This document shows positions 8,554 to 16,509 of a DNA stretch of 64,000 nt, piece after piece. Source of the stretch: Brumimicrobium sp041655765 (GTDB taxonomy: Bacteria > Bacteroidota > Bacteroidia > Flavobacteriales_D > Crocinitomicaceae); the NCBI GenBank assembly GCA_041655765.1, contig JBBAEU010000006.1, positions 1 through 64,000 of the forward strand, written 5' to 3'. Numbering within the stretch: the stretch's first letter is position 1; the number at the start of each line of letters is the position of its first letter. The notes beneath the pieces were generated by a model. It searched no databases. It saw nothing but the letters and a program-made list of their open reading frames with translations, and was not told where the DNA came from. A program made the position numbers and the translations under genes.

Positions 8554-9678
8554 ATGTCAAAAAAACGCATCATTGTTTCAGTAACGAATGACTTGTACAC
8601 AGACCAACGTGTGCATAAAGTATGTTCTTTTTTACATGAAAACGATTTTGAGGTTATTCTTGTTGGAAGAAAACTTAAAAATAGTCAATCGGTTGCTGAC
8701 CGAGTTTATCAAACACGCCGTTTTCGTTTACCTTTTACTAAAGGAGCGCCTTTTTATGCAACGTATAATCTACGGTTGTTCTTTTTTCTGGTTTTTCATC
8801 GTTTTGATATTTTAGTAAGTAATGATTTAGATACACTTTTAGCTAATTATTGTGCACATAAACTCAAACGGAAATCAAGATTAATATACGACTCCCACGA
8901 ATTATTTACAGAAGTTCCTGAGTTGACTTCTCGCCCTAACATAAGGAAAGTTTGGTTGAGAATTGAAGAGCATATTTTCCCTAAATTGAAAACTATTATT
9001 ACTGTGAATCAATCTATTGCAGAGATTTATGAAAAGAGATATGGGAAAAAACTGTACGTTGTACGGAACGTTTCAAAACTTTGGCTACCAACAAATATTC
9101 AATCAAAAAGAGAATTGGATTTACCTGAAGATAAACATATCATAATTTTACAGGGTTCTGGAATTAATGTGGATAGAGGAGGAGAAGAGGCTGTTTTAGC
9201 CATGAAAATGATTGAAAGTGCGTTGTTTTTGATTGTTGGGAGTGGTGATATTATTCCAACCTTAAAGGAGATGGTAAGTGAACATAAATTAGAAGAAAAA
9301 GTCCGTTTTATTGGCCGCGTTCCTTATCAAAAAATGATGAATTATACTTTTCATGCGGATATTGGTTTAAGCCTAGATAAAGATACGAATCCGAATTATA
9401 AATATTCTTTACCGAACAAATTGTTTGATTATATTCATACCACAACGCCAATTATCAGTTCAGATTTAATCGAATTAAAACGAATCATTCAAAAATATGA
9501 TGTTGGGAGAATTATCGAAGAACACAGTCCACAAGGAATCGCAGATGCAATAAATTCAGTCAAAAACTCTCCAGAATTACTTCATAAACTAAAAGAGAAT
9601 TGTAAAGTCGCAGCAATTTCTGAAAATTGGGAATCTGAAAGTAAAGTATTGGAAGATATTTACTTAAAACATTCGTGA
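8554..9678 (+). CDS. Glycosyltransferase, family 4 type (GT-B)
   Basis: A 374-residue protein. The N-terminus reads KRIIVSVTNDLYTDQRVHK, typical of GT4 enzymes with a GT-B fold. The C-terminal half has the nucleotide-sugar site: VRFIGRVPYQKMMNYTFHAD, then SLPNKLFDYIHTTTPIISSD, where the family's E-x7-E region is expected. It probably adds a sugar to a surface glycan or lipid-linked precursor; donor and acceptor are unknown. The start at 8554 follows a -7-like TACTTTTG (8542-8549); the upstream open frame overlaps the divergent gene and looks non-coding. Confidence 0.85.
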   Translation: MSKKRIIVSVTNDLYTDQRVHKVCSFLHENDFEVILVGRKLKNSQSVADRVYQTRRFRLPFTKGAPFYATYNLRLFFFLVFHRFDILVSNDLDTLLANYCAHKLKRKSRLIYDSHELFTEVPELTSRPNIRKVWLRIEEHIFPKLKTIITVNQSIAEIYEKRYGKKLYVVRNVSKLWLPTNIQSKRELDLPEDKHIIILQGSGINVDRGGEEAVLAMKMIESALFLIVGSGDIIPTLKEMVSEHKLEEKVRFIGRVPYQKMMNYTFHADIGLSLDKDTNPNYKYSLPNKLFDYIHTTTPIISSDLIELKRIIQKYDVGRIIEEHSPQGIADAINSVKNSPELLHKLKENCKVAAISENWESESKVLEDIYLKHS

Positions 9679-9719
9679 TGGCCAAAATAATCGTTAAATT
9701 AGCATTGAAATTTTAACAG

Positions 9720-10061
9720 ATGATTAGAGAAAATGAATTAACAAAGTTGTATTACTCCATTGGAGAAGTCGCTGAAATGTTTGATGTAAACACTTCCTTA
9801 ATTCGTTTTTGGGAAAAGGAGTTTAAAACCATCAAACCCAAGAAAAATAATAACGGAAATCGGAAGTTTACGCCATCTGATATATTGGAATTTCAAAAAA
9901 TTCACCACCTTGTCAAGGTAAAAGGCTTCACGCTTGATGGTGCTAAAAAAGCATTAAAAGATAAGTCTTTTAAAGTTGAAGAAACTCAAGAAAGCACAAA
10001 AAAAGAAATCATAGAAAGATTAGAAAGAATTAAAGAAAGGCTGTTATCTTTAAAAGATTAG
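9720..10061 (+). CDS. MerR-family transcriptional regulator
   Basis: A 113-residue DNA-binding protein. The MerR helix-turn-helix covers residues 10-78: YYSIGEVAEMFDVNTSLIRF, then WEKEF and GNRKFTPSDILEFQKIHHLV. A short coiled coil (ETQESTKKEIIERLERIKER) replaces the usual long dimerisation helix and effector domain, so this is the short type common in Bacteroidota, with no ligand-binding Cys residues. It starts 41 bases after the glycosyltransferase and its last four bases overlap the convergent next gene. Confidence 0.88.
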   Translation: MIRENELTKLYYSIGEVAEMFDVNTSLIRFWEKEFKTIKPKKNNNGNRKFTPSDILEFQKIHHLVKVKGFTLDGAKKALKDKSFKVEETQESTKKEIIERLERIKERLLSLKD

Positions 10062-10330
10062 TTCTCTTTTAGAAAAACGTTTTTGTATATAGCAACAATC
10101 TTTTTTCTCAATAGAAAAACTCCGATACCTAGTAAAAAATAAGGAGCCATCATGATATACAAGATTGCGTTATTAATTCTATTCCCTTTGTGATAATCTA
10201 AAACAGAATCATCAACCGTTTCGGCAGCATTCGCTAATAGTTTACATTGCGAGCATTGAGCGTCTGCCGTTCCAGTGAATAAAAACACGAAAACAAGTGC
10301 TAAAACAAGATATGGTAACCATTTTCTCAT
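10058..10330 (-). CDS. Small CxxC membrane protein, function unknown
   Basis: A 90-residue protein. It has a signal peptide (MRKWLPYLVLALVFVFLFTG, cut near ADA-Q), a CSQC motif immediately after the cleavage point, and one C-terminal membrane span (NAILYIMMAPYFLLGIGVFL) with a basic tail. Small Bacteroidota proteins with the same plan (signal, CxxC, GxxxNxxIxYxxxxPY, TM) are widespread and uncharacterised. The two cysteines could hold a metal or a disulfide; this is inference. The start at 10330 is chosen because it begins the signal peptide. Confidence 0.7.
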   Translation of the reverse strand: MRKWLPYLVLALVFVFLFTGTADAQCSQCKLLANAAETVDDSVLDYHKGNRINNAILYIMMAPYFLLGIGVFLLRKKIVAIYKNVFLKEN

Positions 10331-10348
10331 GATGCAAAGATACACTAA

Positions 10349-10382
10349 TTTGTAGATATTCTTGTTAAAAAAATTAATTTTG
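10349..10382 (+). promoter_or_regulatory. Probable promoter of pnuC
   Basis: TTTG (10349-10352) and TAATTTTG (10375-10382), 22 bases apart, are close to the Bacteroidota consensus. The predicted start of transcription near 10389 leaves a leader of about 13 bases before the TTG start codon of pnuC. Confidence 0.45.
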
Positions 10383-10401
10383 TTTTCTTAAATATCTTAA
10401 A

Positions 10402-11001
10402 TTGGAAGTTTTAAAAGAAATATACGTAGGTATTTTAAATACTACATTAATTGAAGGAGTTGCAGTATTGGTCGGAATCACCTATTTAATTCTTATTGCT
10501 TCAAAAAATAGATGGGGTTGGTGGCTGGCTTTTATAAGTTCTTTGTTATACGTATATCTCACTTATTCTGTCGATTTGTATGTCGAGTCTTTTCTACAAG
10601 TTTTTTATGTAGGAATGGCAGTTTATGGGTGGATGGTTTGGAATAAACCAGAAAACAAATCTAATAGGGTTAAAACGTGGAATGCAAAAATACACGTTGT
10701 GGTTATAATAACTGGCTCTATCTTGTCTGTATTGATCGGATTTTTACTACAACTATATACAAATCAAGCAAACCCGTATTTGGATACTTTTACAACCATT
10801 TTTAGTCTTGCAGCAACGTTTATGGCGGCACATAAACTTATAGAAAATTGGATTTATTGGATAATTATCGACACAGGATTGATTTTCTTGTACATGGGCG
10901 AAGGCTTATATCTTATTGGTATGAATTACCTAATTTATACGATTATCGCTATTTTTGCCTTCGTTTCTTGGTATAAATCTTTTAAAACTCAGAAAAATTG
11001 A
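10402..11001 (+). CDS. pnuC: Nicotinamide riboside/mononucleotide transporter PnuC
   Basis: A 199-residue inner-membrane facilitator of the PnuC family, which imports nicotinamide riboside for NAD synthesis. It has about seven hydrophobic segments; the conserved region is NRWGWWLAFISSLLYVYLTY with QVFYVGMAVYGWMVW downstream, and WIYWIIIDTGLIFLYMGEGL near the end. The start is TTG at 10402; the next in-frame ATG would remove the first three helices. It overlaps the kinase gene by four bases, so transport and phosphorylation are probably coupled in one transcript. Confidence 0.93.
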   Translation: MEVLKEIYVGILNTTLIEGVAVLVGITYLILIASKNRWGWWLAFISSLLYVYLTYSVDLYVESFLQVFYVGMAVYGWMVWNKPENKSNRVKTWNAKIHVVVIITGSILSVLIGFLLQLYTNQANPYLDTFTTIFSLAATFMAAHKLIENWIYWIIIDTGLIFLYMGEGLYLIGMNYLIYTIIAIFAFVSWYKSFKTQKN

Positions 11002-11498
11002 AAATTGCATTTACAGGACCCGAAAGCTCTGGAAAGACAAGTGTGTCAAAAGAAGTTGCAAAGCGTTTACAAGCGGAGTGGTTTCCCGAGTATGCACGTG
11101 AATACCTTCTTCAAAGAAAAGGAGAATATAATTTTGAAGATATTGAAACCATTGCTTTGCGCCAAGAAGAAATTCGTAAAGGCCATGTAAAGCCTGGACT
11201 AAAACTTTATGATACCGAAGGTATTGTTTTACAAATCTGGTCGGAATTCAAATACCAAAGATGTGCTGAGTCAATTATTGATTTGGTAAAAAGCCAAGAT
11301 TATACATTTTATTTTCTTTGTAGCCCAAAAGACATTCCATGGGAAGAAGATCCATTAAGAGAAAACCCTTTTCAAAGAGAAGAGTTGTTTGATATTTATC
11401 TCAAGAAAATAGAAGAACTGGGGTTGCCCTTTTTTGTTTTGGAAGGAACTTTAGATGAAAGAATAGCAAAAGCAATTGAAATCATTCAAACGTTGTGA
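10998..11498 (+). CDS. NadR-type nicotinamide riboside kinase (ATPase domain only)
   Basis: A 166-residue P-loop protein matching the C-terminal ribosylnicotinamide kinase domain of NadR. The Walker A motif is GPESSGKT (residues 7-14); PEYAREYL and YDTEGIVLQIW follow, and the LID region is PWEEDPLRENPFQRE. The NMN adenylyltransferase and DNA-binding domains of enterobacterial NadR are absent. The start is TTG at 10998, overlapping the pnuC stop. It should trap imported nicotinamide riboside as NMN. Its 3' end overlaps the convergent glycosylase gene by 17 bases. Confidence 0.85.
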   Translation: MKIAFTGPESSGKTSVSKEVAKRLQAEWFPEYAREYLLQRKGEYNFEDIETIALRQEEIRKGHVKPGLKLYDTEGIVLQIWSEFKYQRCAESIIDLVKSQDYTFYFLCSPKDIPWEEDPLRENPFQREELFDIYLKKIEELGLPFFVLEGTLDERIAKAIEIIQTL

Positions 11499-12150
11499 AA
11501 AACGGTGTATATTGTATCACCCTAAAATCGAGTGTTGTTAATTCCGAATTTTTAGCTTTCATTTTTTTATAAAGTTGCATACTTCCAACTGCTCGATTGG
11601 CAGATCCAGACGGAGCCGTTAAAGAAACGGTTTTTATCTTTCTATTACCCATCTCAAATTCATGAATACGTGGAACATTTTCATCAATTTCATTGAGTTT
11701 AATCGCTGGAAAGTTTTGTAATTTTTTTCTAAAGAAATATTCGGGACCATTTTTTGAATTTCCGCCTGTAAACAATAACGTATTAACAGAATTGTGTGTC
11801 TTTAAAATCGAAATAATTGGTCTTAATTCAAATTCTTTGATTCCTAAGTCAGCAGCATTTATTTCATCACGATATGCGACGTCAACCATATCGCAAATCC
11901 CAATTTTATGCTGAATCAGAAATTTTTTCCTTTGTTTTATTGCCTTTTCAGAATTTTCATAGATGAGGTTTAGGTTAAAAATCCTGTCTAAAATAGGCCA
12001 AAGTTGATTGTCTCTACTGCCATACCAACAATCTACATCACCTTGTTTTAAATCTCCCGTTGTGAATCGAGGAGGAGGCAAAGTTCCTACAATTAATTTC
12101 TTTGTTCCTTTCGGAATAAATGGAGGATATGGATGTGAATGTTTGAACAT
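11482..12150 (-). CDS. Uracil-DNA glycosylase superfamily protein
   Basis: A 222-residue protein resembling the Mug/HDG branch of uracil-DNA glycosylases, which excise deaminated or mismatched bases. The first active-site block is LIVGTLPPPRFTTG (19-32), followed by CWYGSRDNQLWPILDRIF, which corresponds to the YYxxxxNxFW block. CDMVDVAYRD and LTAPSGSANRAVGS match the later conserved blocks (the last is the SPSxAN-type DNA-binding loop). Substrate choice (uracil, hypoxanthine or ethenocytosine) cannot be read from sequence. Confidence 0.7.
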   Translation of the reverse strand: MFKHSHPYPPFIPKGTKKLIVGTLPPPRFTTGDLKQGDVDCWYGSRDNQLWPILDRIFNLNLIYENSEKAIKQRKKFLIQHKIGICDMVDVAYRDEINAADLGIKEFELRPIISILKTHNSVNTLLFTGGNSKNGPEYFFRKKLQNFPAIKLNEIDENVPRIHEFEMGNRKIKTVSLTAPSGSANRAVGSMQLYKKMKAKNSELTTLDFRVIQYTPFFTTFE

Positions 12151-12279
12151 AAAATATAATTGTAATACTTACTTCTATTACAAGCGAGTGCAATAAAATG
12201 AAGTTTAAATTAACCATTTTTATCCAATGTTAAACACCTTCCCCTATTATTTTACTTATTTTTACTAAAAATTTCGAGC

Positions 12280-12621
12280 ATGATAGATTGGATATTCTTA
12301 ATTATTGGCGGATTGTTTGAAACGCTTTTTGCAATTAGCTTAGGAAAAGCACAAGTAACTTCTGGAAAAGAAATGTGGATGTGGTTAGTTGTTTTTGTCT
12401 TTTCTGTATCCATTAGTATGTTCTTCTTATTTAAAGCGATGGGAGGAGAGTCTGCAATCCCTGTTGGAACAGCTTATGCCGTTTGGGGCGCAATTGGAGC
12501 TGTTGGCACTGTGATAATGGGAATAATTTTATTCAATGAACCCGTTTCTTTTTGGCGTTTACTTTTCCTTACAACTTTGGTTCTGTCAGTGGTTGGATTA
12601 CAGATAGTGAGTCAAAAATAA
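12280..12621 (+). CDS. SMR-family exporter (Gdx/SugE-like)
   Basis: A 113-residue protein with four membrane helices and the invariant glutamate of the small multidrug resistance family in the first helix (GGLFETLFA, Glu14). VGTAYAVWGAIGAVG in helix 3 is the signature of the SugE/Gdx subgroup, whose members export guanidinium; the QacE-type subgroup exports quaternary ammonium. It is a single gene, so it should work as a dual-topology homodimer. I saw no guanidine riboswitch in the 129 bases upstream. Confidence 0.85.
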   Translation: MIDWIFLIIGGLFETLFAISLGKAQVTSGKEMWMWLVVFVFSVSISMFFLFKAMGGESAIPVGTAYAVWGAIGAVGTVIMGIILFNEPVSFWRLLFLTTLVLSVVGLQIVSQK

Positions 12622-12648
12622 AAAACCATCCTATAAAATAGAATGGTT
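12621..12648 (-). terminator. Terminator of the DUF2853 gene
   Basis: AACCAT (12624-12629) pairs with ATGGTT (12643-12648), and CTAT/ATAG extends the stem across one mismatch. Read on the minus strand the hairpin is followed by TTTTTTATTTTT, so it ends the minus-strand transcript. The T-run overlaps the end of the SMR gene. Confidence 0.7.
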
Positions 12649-12670
12649 AACAGTAATCAACTTAGTTGGA

Positions 12671-13012
12671 TTACAATCCGTAAACTGAAGTTTTATTAAA
12701 TTTTTTAGCTAATAAAGCATATACGTGAACCCTGTATTTGTTACGGTTAGAAGTACCTAACTTTTTCATAACTTCATCAATTGCTTTATCCAACTCTGGA
12801 CTATCTTTTAATCCTAATTTCTTAATTAAGAAGTTTCTTTTAACGGTTTCTAATTCTGAAACATCTGTTCCTGATACAGTCTCTGCGTCTTGTTTGTAGA
12901 TAGATGGGCCTAATCCTTTAGCAACAGCTGATATCAAATCTTCAGACAAACCCAGTTTTAATTTTTTACTTTCCGCTGTATATTTTGCAACAGCATCATC
13001 AAATTTACTCAT
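12671..13012 (-). CDS. DUF2853 family protein
   Basis: A 113-residue soluble, lysine-rich helical protein. MSKFDDAVAKYTAESKKL, GLGPSIYKQDAETVS and the C-terminal KYRVHVYALLAKKF match the DUF2853 family. A structure is known for this family but no function. It is monocistronic, with its own terminator downstream, and diverges from the DUF3108 gene. Confidence 0.85.
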   Translation of the reverse strand: MSKFDDAVAKYTAESKKLKLGLSEDLISAVAKGLGPSIYKQDAETVSGTDVSELETVKRNFLIKKLGLKDSPELDKAIDEVMKKLGTSNRNKYRVHVYALLAKKFNKTSVYGL

Positions 13013-13186
13013 ATTTTATATTTTTTATTAAGTTAATACTTTCATTCAAATGTAAATAATTATTGACTTTATAATGAAAAAATATAAATAAATATTTGTT
13101 AAAAGCGTTATTATTACGTGTAGTTATTCCATTTTTAGTATGTTATGGCATTCTTTTTGGAATAATACAACTGAACTTTAAAATGA

Positions 13187-13981
13187 ATGATTATGAAAAC
13201 AATAATTTCAATTTTAGTAATCGGAATTTTAGCTTTTGGAATGACAAGTTCTTCTACAATATCATACCCTAAAGCAAAGGTCAAAAGTTATACATCAGGA
13301 GAGAAATTAACATACCGAGTGTCTTATGGAATTATAGATGCTGGTGAAGCTGTTTTGACGGTAAAAGAAACAGCAAAAAGAGGAGCAGATGGAAGGCGAC
13401 TATATCACATGGTGGGCGAAGGAAAAACGCGGGGTGCTTTTAATTGGTTCTATAAAGTTCATGATGTTTATGAGACATATATGGATAAAGAAGGCGCTTT
13501 TCCGTGGCATTTTGTTCGCGATGTAAACGAAGGTGGATACACAATTAATCAAGAATATGCTTTTCATCAAGATAAACAAAAAGTGGTGGATCAAGACGGA
13601 AAAGAATATAAAGTTCCTTTGGGTGTAAAAGATATGCTTTCTTCTTTTTACTTTGCAAGAACGCTGGACTTTAGCAAGATGAAAAGAGGACAAATTATCG
13701 AATTTAAAATGTTTATGGATGGAGAAATATGGCCACTCAAAATAAAGTATTTAGGAAAGGAAAACATTAACATTCGAAAAGGTACTTTTAAAGCATTGAA
13801 GTTTGTTCCTGTTGTTCAAGAAGGACGATATTTTACAAGTGAGGAAGATGTACAGTTTTGGGTAACTGATGACAATAACCACATTCCAATTTTAGTAAAA
13901 GCAAAAATTCCTGTAGGAACAGTAAGACTGCATCTTGTTGATTGGGAAGGATTGAGGGGACCAATTTCTAAAATTGATTAA
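13187..13981 (+). CDS. DUF3108 domain protein, exported
   Basis: A 264-residue protein with an N-terminal signal (IISILVIGILAFGMTSSST) and a DUF3108 domain over most of its length: YTSGEKLTYRVSYGIIDAGE, then GAFNWFYKVHDVYETYMD and LGVKDMLSSFYFARTLDF. The family is a periplasmic beta-rich fold of unknown role. The start is ATG at 13187, or the ATG two codons later (13193), which gives the more usual signal start MKTIIS. It stands alone; a short TAACGTTA palindrome with a T-run follows the stop. Confidence 0.85.
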   Translation: MIMKTIISILVIGILAFGMTSSSTISYPKAKVKSYTSGEKLTYRVSYGIIDAGEAVLTVKETAKRGADGRRLYHMVGEGKTRGAFNWFYKVHDVYETYMDKEGAFPWHFVRDVNEGGYTINQEYAFHQDKQKVVDQDGKEYKVPLGVKDMLSSFYFARTLDFSKMKRGQIIEFKMFMDGEIWPLKIKYLGKENINIRKGTFKALKFVPVVQEGRYFTSEEDVQFWVTDDNNHIPILVKAKIPVGTVRLHLVDWEGLRGPISKID

Positions 13982-14053
13982 ATAATATATTAGTATAACG
14001 TTATTTTTTTGCTATAAATAATAAAACTCTTGCAAAATACTTACCTTTGTGTC

Positions 14054-14362
14054 ATGGTATTATACAACGTAACACTTAGTATTGATGCAGAAACAGAAGA
14101 AATCTGGCTCAAATGGATGAAAGAAACCCATATTCCTGATGTGATGGCTACTAAGCATTTTCGAGATTGCAAATTATGTAGGGTTCATGGTGAAGAAGAA
14201 GGAGGAAAAACATACGCAATTATGTACACAGCTTTTTCTGAAAAAGACTTTGACGATTATCAAATGAATCATGCGCCAAGGTTACAAGCTGAGCATTTAC
14301 AAATGTTTCAAGGCAAGTTTGCTGCTTTTAGAACAGTGTTGTCTGTAATTGAAGAGTTTTAG
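14054..14362 (+). CDS. DUF4286 family protein
   Basis: A 102-residue protein matching DUF4286, a Bacteroidota family with a dimeric alpha-beta-barrel look (MVLYNVTLSIDAETEEIWLK, then GGKTYAIMYTAFSEKDFDDY). The start at 14054 fits the family; the upstream ATG-like start at 14030 adds eight residues unlike it. TACCTTTG at 14042-14049 looks like a -7 element and would give a leaderless mRNA. The gene lies two bases before rsmA, so the two are co-transcribed. Confidence 0.85.
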   Translation: MVLYNVTLSIDAETEEIWLKWMKETHIPDVMATKHFRDCKLCRVHGEEEGGKTYAIMYTAFSEKDFDDYQMNHAPRLQAEHLQMFQGKFAAFRTVLSVIEEF

Positions 14363-14364
14363 CA

Positions 14365-15150
14365 ATGTCTGTTCGGGCAAAAAAACACCTGGGTCAACAT
14401 TTCCTTACAGATGAAAATATTTGTAAAAAGATTGTTGGACAATATCAAAACTATAGCAGAACAAATAATGTTTTGGAAATTGGACCTGGAATGGGAGCAA
14501 TCACAAAATATTTTTTAGAAGATGAAACAATCAACTTACATGTCATGGAAATTGATTCTGAATCTGTTGAATACCTAAAAAAAAATTATCCAAGACTTCA
14601 AGGTAAAATCCACGAACAAGATTTTCTAAAGACTGATTTTACAACTTTTTTCAATCAACAACCATTTGCTGTTGTGGGAAATTTCCCTTATAATATTTCT
14701 TCTCAAATTCTATTTCATTGTATCGAATATCGAGAATATGTAAAAGAAATAATGGGCATGTTTCAAAAAGAAGTTGCGCAAAGAATAGCTGAACCACCAG
14801 GTTCAAAAACATACGGGATTTTAAGTGTTTTGATGCAAACTTATTACAATATTGAATATTGTTTTACAGTAAGCGAAGGTTCATTCTCGCCACCACCAAA
14901 AGTAAAATCAGGAGTGATTCGTTGTATCCGCAATAACAGAGAAAAGTTAAGTGTTGATGAAGACTTATATAAAAGAGTCATTAAATCTACATTTAATCAA
15001 CGAAGGAAAACCATCCGAAATGGATTGAAAAATATTGTTGACGTAAATATTTTAGACGAACATCCACTGCTCAGTAAACGCCCTGAAAAACTTAGCGTTG
15101 ATGATTTCATTGAATTAACTAGTTTTGTTGAGAAATATATAGGAGATTAA
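14365..15150 (+). CDS. rsmA: 16S rRNA (adenine1518/1519-N6)-dimethyltransferase RsmA
   Basis: RsmA (KsgA) dimethylates two adenines in helix 45 of 16S rRNA late in 30S assembly. The 261-residue protein has KKHLGQHFLTDENICKKI at the N-terminus, SAM motif I VLEIGPGMGAITKYF (residues 35-49), and the catalytic motif IV NFPYNIS. RKTIRNGLKN in the C-terminal domain is also typical. It is the second gene of a pair with the DUF4286 gene. Confidence 0.96.
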   Translation: MSVRAKKHLGQHFLTDENICKKIVGQYQNYSRTNNVLEIGPGMGAITKYFLEDETINLHVMEIDSESVEYLKKNYPRLQGKIHEQDFLKTDFTTFFNQQPFAVVGNFPYNISSQILFHCIEYREYVKEIMGMFQKEVAQRIAEPPGSKTYGILSVLMQTYYNIEYCFTVSEGSFSPPPKVKSGVIRCIRNNREKLSVDEDLYKRVIKSTFNQRRKTIRNGLKNIVDVNILDEHPLLSKRPEKLSVDDFIELTSFVEKYIGD

Positions 15151-15370
15151 AGTTTATTTTCCTCTTTTATGATTTCCTGATAATGAAATTAAGTAGCTTA
15201 TAGCAACGAGTTAATATAAAAGCCACTAAGATATCCATCGAAGAGTAATTTTCCATATTTGAATGTTTTCACTTTGTATCTTATACGCTTTGTCTGATTT
15301 ATTCACCTTGCCAATTTGTTGAAAGAGAAATTTTTAACACATAAACAGCTCAAAATCAAATAATTAAATA

Positions 15371-15385
15371 GTTACATTTTGTAAC
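15371..15385. promoter_or_regulatory. Palindrome upstream of the sigma-factor operon
   Basis: GTTACA TTT TGTAAC is a perfect 6-bp dyad with a 3-base spacer, 24 bases upstream of the ECF-like -35 element. Its right arm repeats the TGTAAC of that element, so it may be an operator or a second sigma contact. No regulator gene is adjacent. Confidence 0.4.
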
Positions 15386-15408
15386 ATATTTTCTTTTAGA
15401 AGTTTTTT

Positions 15409-15439
15409 TGTAACCTTTTTGCTTTCTGTTTACTCTAAT
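15409..15439 (+). promoter_or_regulatory. Putative ECF-sigma promoter
   Basis: TGTAACC (15409-15415), 17 bases, then CTCTAAT (15433-15439) has the layout of an ECF promoter (AAC-containing -35, short -10). It lies 30 bases before the first gene of an operon that encodes an ECF sigma factor, so autoregulation is plausible. No TAnnTTTG element is present here. Confidence 0.4.
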
Positions 15440-15468
15440 TAGATAGAAACAATTAAAAAAATAAAATT

Positions 15469-15852
15469 ATGCAAAATACAACTGATAATCAAACATTGAC
15501 ACAAGTCTTCAACCTGTTAAAATATACATTTGGCATTGTACCGATTGTTGCAGGTATTGATAAATTTCTTAACTTGCTAACAGATTGGTCACATTATATT
15601 GATCCATCAATGGCAGATTTATTGCCTTTCTCTGCGACAACTTTTATGATGATTGTGGGTGTAATTGAAATCGTTGCGGGAATTATCGTATTGAGAAAAG
15701 CTGAAATTGGCGGATATATTGTGGCTGCTTGGCTAACCGTTATTGCGCTATCATTACTGTTGAGTTTCAATTATGTGGATGTAGCAGTACGTGATTTGGT
15801 AATGGCAATTGGGGCTTTTTCTATGGCAAAATTGTCTAAAATAGCAGGATAA
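15469..15852 (+). CDS. DoxX-like small membrane protein
   Basis: A 127-residue protein with four hydrophobic segments (about 14-31, 57-76, 83-102 and 106-124). FGIVPIVAGIDKFLNLLTDW with a proline-rich first loop resembles the DoxX/MauE-like quinone-linked family, though I cannot name a subfamily. It is the first gene of the sigma-factor operon, separated from the sigma gene by two bases, so it may be the target or the membrane partner of that system. No catalytic residues are recognisable. Confidence 0.65.
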   Translation: MQNTTDNQTLTQVFNLLKYTFGIVPIVAGIDKFLNLLTDWSHYIDPSMADLLPFSATTFMMIVGVIEIVAGIIVLRKAEIGGYIVAAWLTVIALSLLLSFNYVDVAVRDLVMAIGAFSMAKLSKIAG

Positions 15853-15854
15853 AT

Positions 15855-16502
15855 ATGGAACAATTCGAGAAATTAACTGAATCAGAAATAATTGAACGAA
15901 TATTAGAAGGAGAAAAATCGCTTTATGAACTTATCGTAAGACGATTTAATTCTTCCTTATACAAAATAGGCAGATCATATCATTATAATCACGAAGACAC
16001 TCAGGATTTAATGCAGGACACGTATGTGGATGCTTTTAAAGCCTTGTCGCAATTTGAGCATCGTTCTAATTTTAAAACCTGGGTTATTCGAATTATGATA
16101 AATAACTGTTATCGAAAAAGAGAAAAATCAAGTTTTAAAAATGAAATTATGCAAGATTCAAACGATAATTCAACACCCATGTTTGCCAACCGGAATAACG
16201 AAACTGATAGCGTAGTTCAGAGTAGAGAGTTGAAACATATTATCGAAGATGCATTGATCAGAATTCCATTGGATTATCGGATGGTTTTTTCGTTGCGTGA
16301 GATTAACGGATTAAATGTCGCTGAAACTGCGGAAATGCTAAACATCAGTGAAACAAACGTTAAAGTTCGACTAAACAGGGCAAAAAAAATGTTACGAGGA
16401 GAGATAGAAAGTAAATATGTTGCTACTGAATTGTTTGAATTTAATCTAATTTATTGCGATGCAATGGTAGAAAACGTGATGAAAAAAATTAATAAAATCT
16501 AA
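15855..16502 (+). CDS. RNA polymerase ECF sigma factor
   Basis: A 215-residue sigma-70 family protein. Region 2 spans about 10-85, with HEDTQDLMQDTYVDAFKAL and NFKTWVIRIMINNCYRKREK. Region 4 spans about 125-180, with IPLDYRMVFSLREINGLNVA, then ETAEMLNISETNVKVRLNRA. The linker (residues 90-115) is Asn-rich. A tail of about 30 residues with one Cys (FNLIYCDAMVEN) follows region 4. No anti-sigma gene is adjacent; the DoxX-like protein is the only membrane neighbour. It probably drives its own operon. Confidence 0.92.
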   Translation: MEQFEKLTESEIIERILEGEKSLYELIVRRFNSSLYKIGRSYHYNHEDTQDLMQDTYVDAFKALSQFEHRSNFKTWVIRIMINNCYRKREKSSFKNEIMQDSNDNSTPMFANRNNETDSVVQSRELKHIIEDALIRIPLDYRMVFSLREINGLNVAETAEMLNISETNVKVRLNRAKKMLRGEIESKYVATELFEFNLIYCDAMVENVMKKINKI

Positions 16503-16509
16503 TCTCTTT

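Larger units (their letters stand above)
15151..15468. other. 318-base gap upstream of the sigma operon
   Basis: The first 200 bases are AT-rich with no reading frame or repeat that I can support. The last 100 bases carry the palindrome at 15371-15385 and the ECF-like promoter at 15409-15439. Confidence 0.5.

Noticed and set aside
13994..14010. Terminator after the DUF3108 gene
   Set aside because: The TAACGTTA palindrome with a T-run has no loop-forming stem of useful length; too weak to list.
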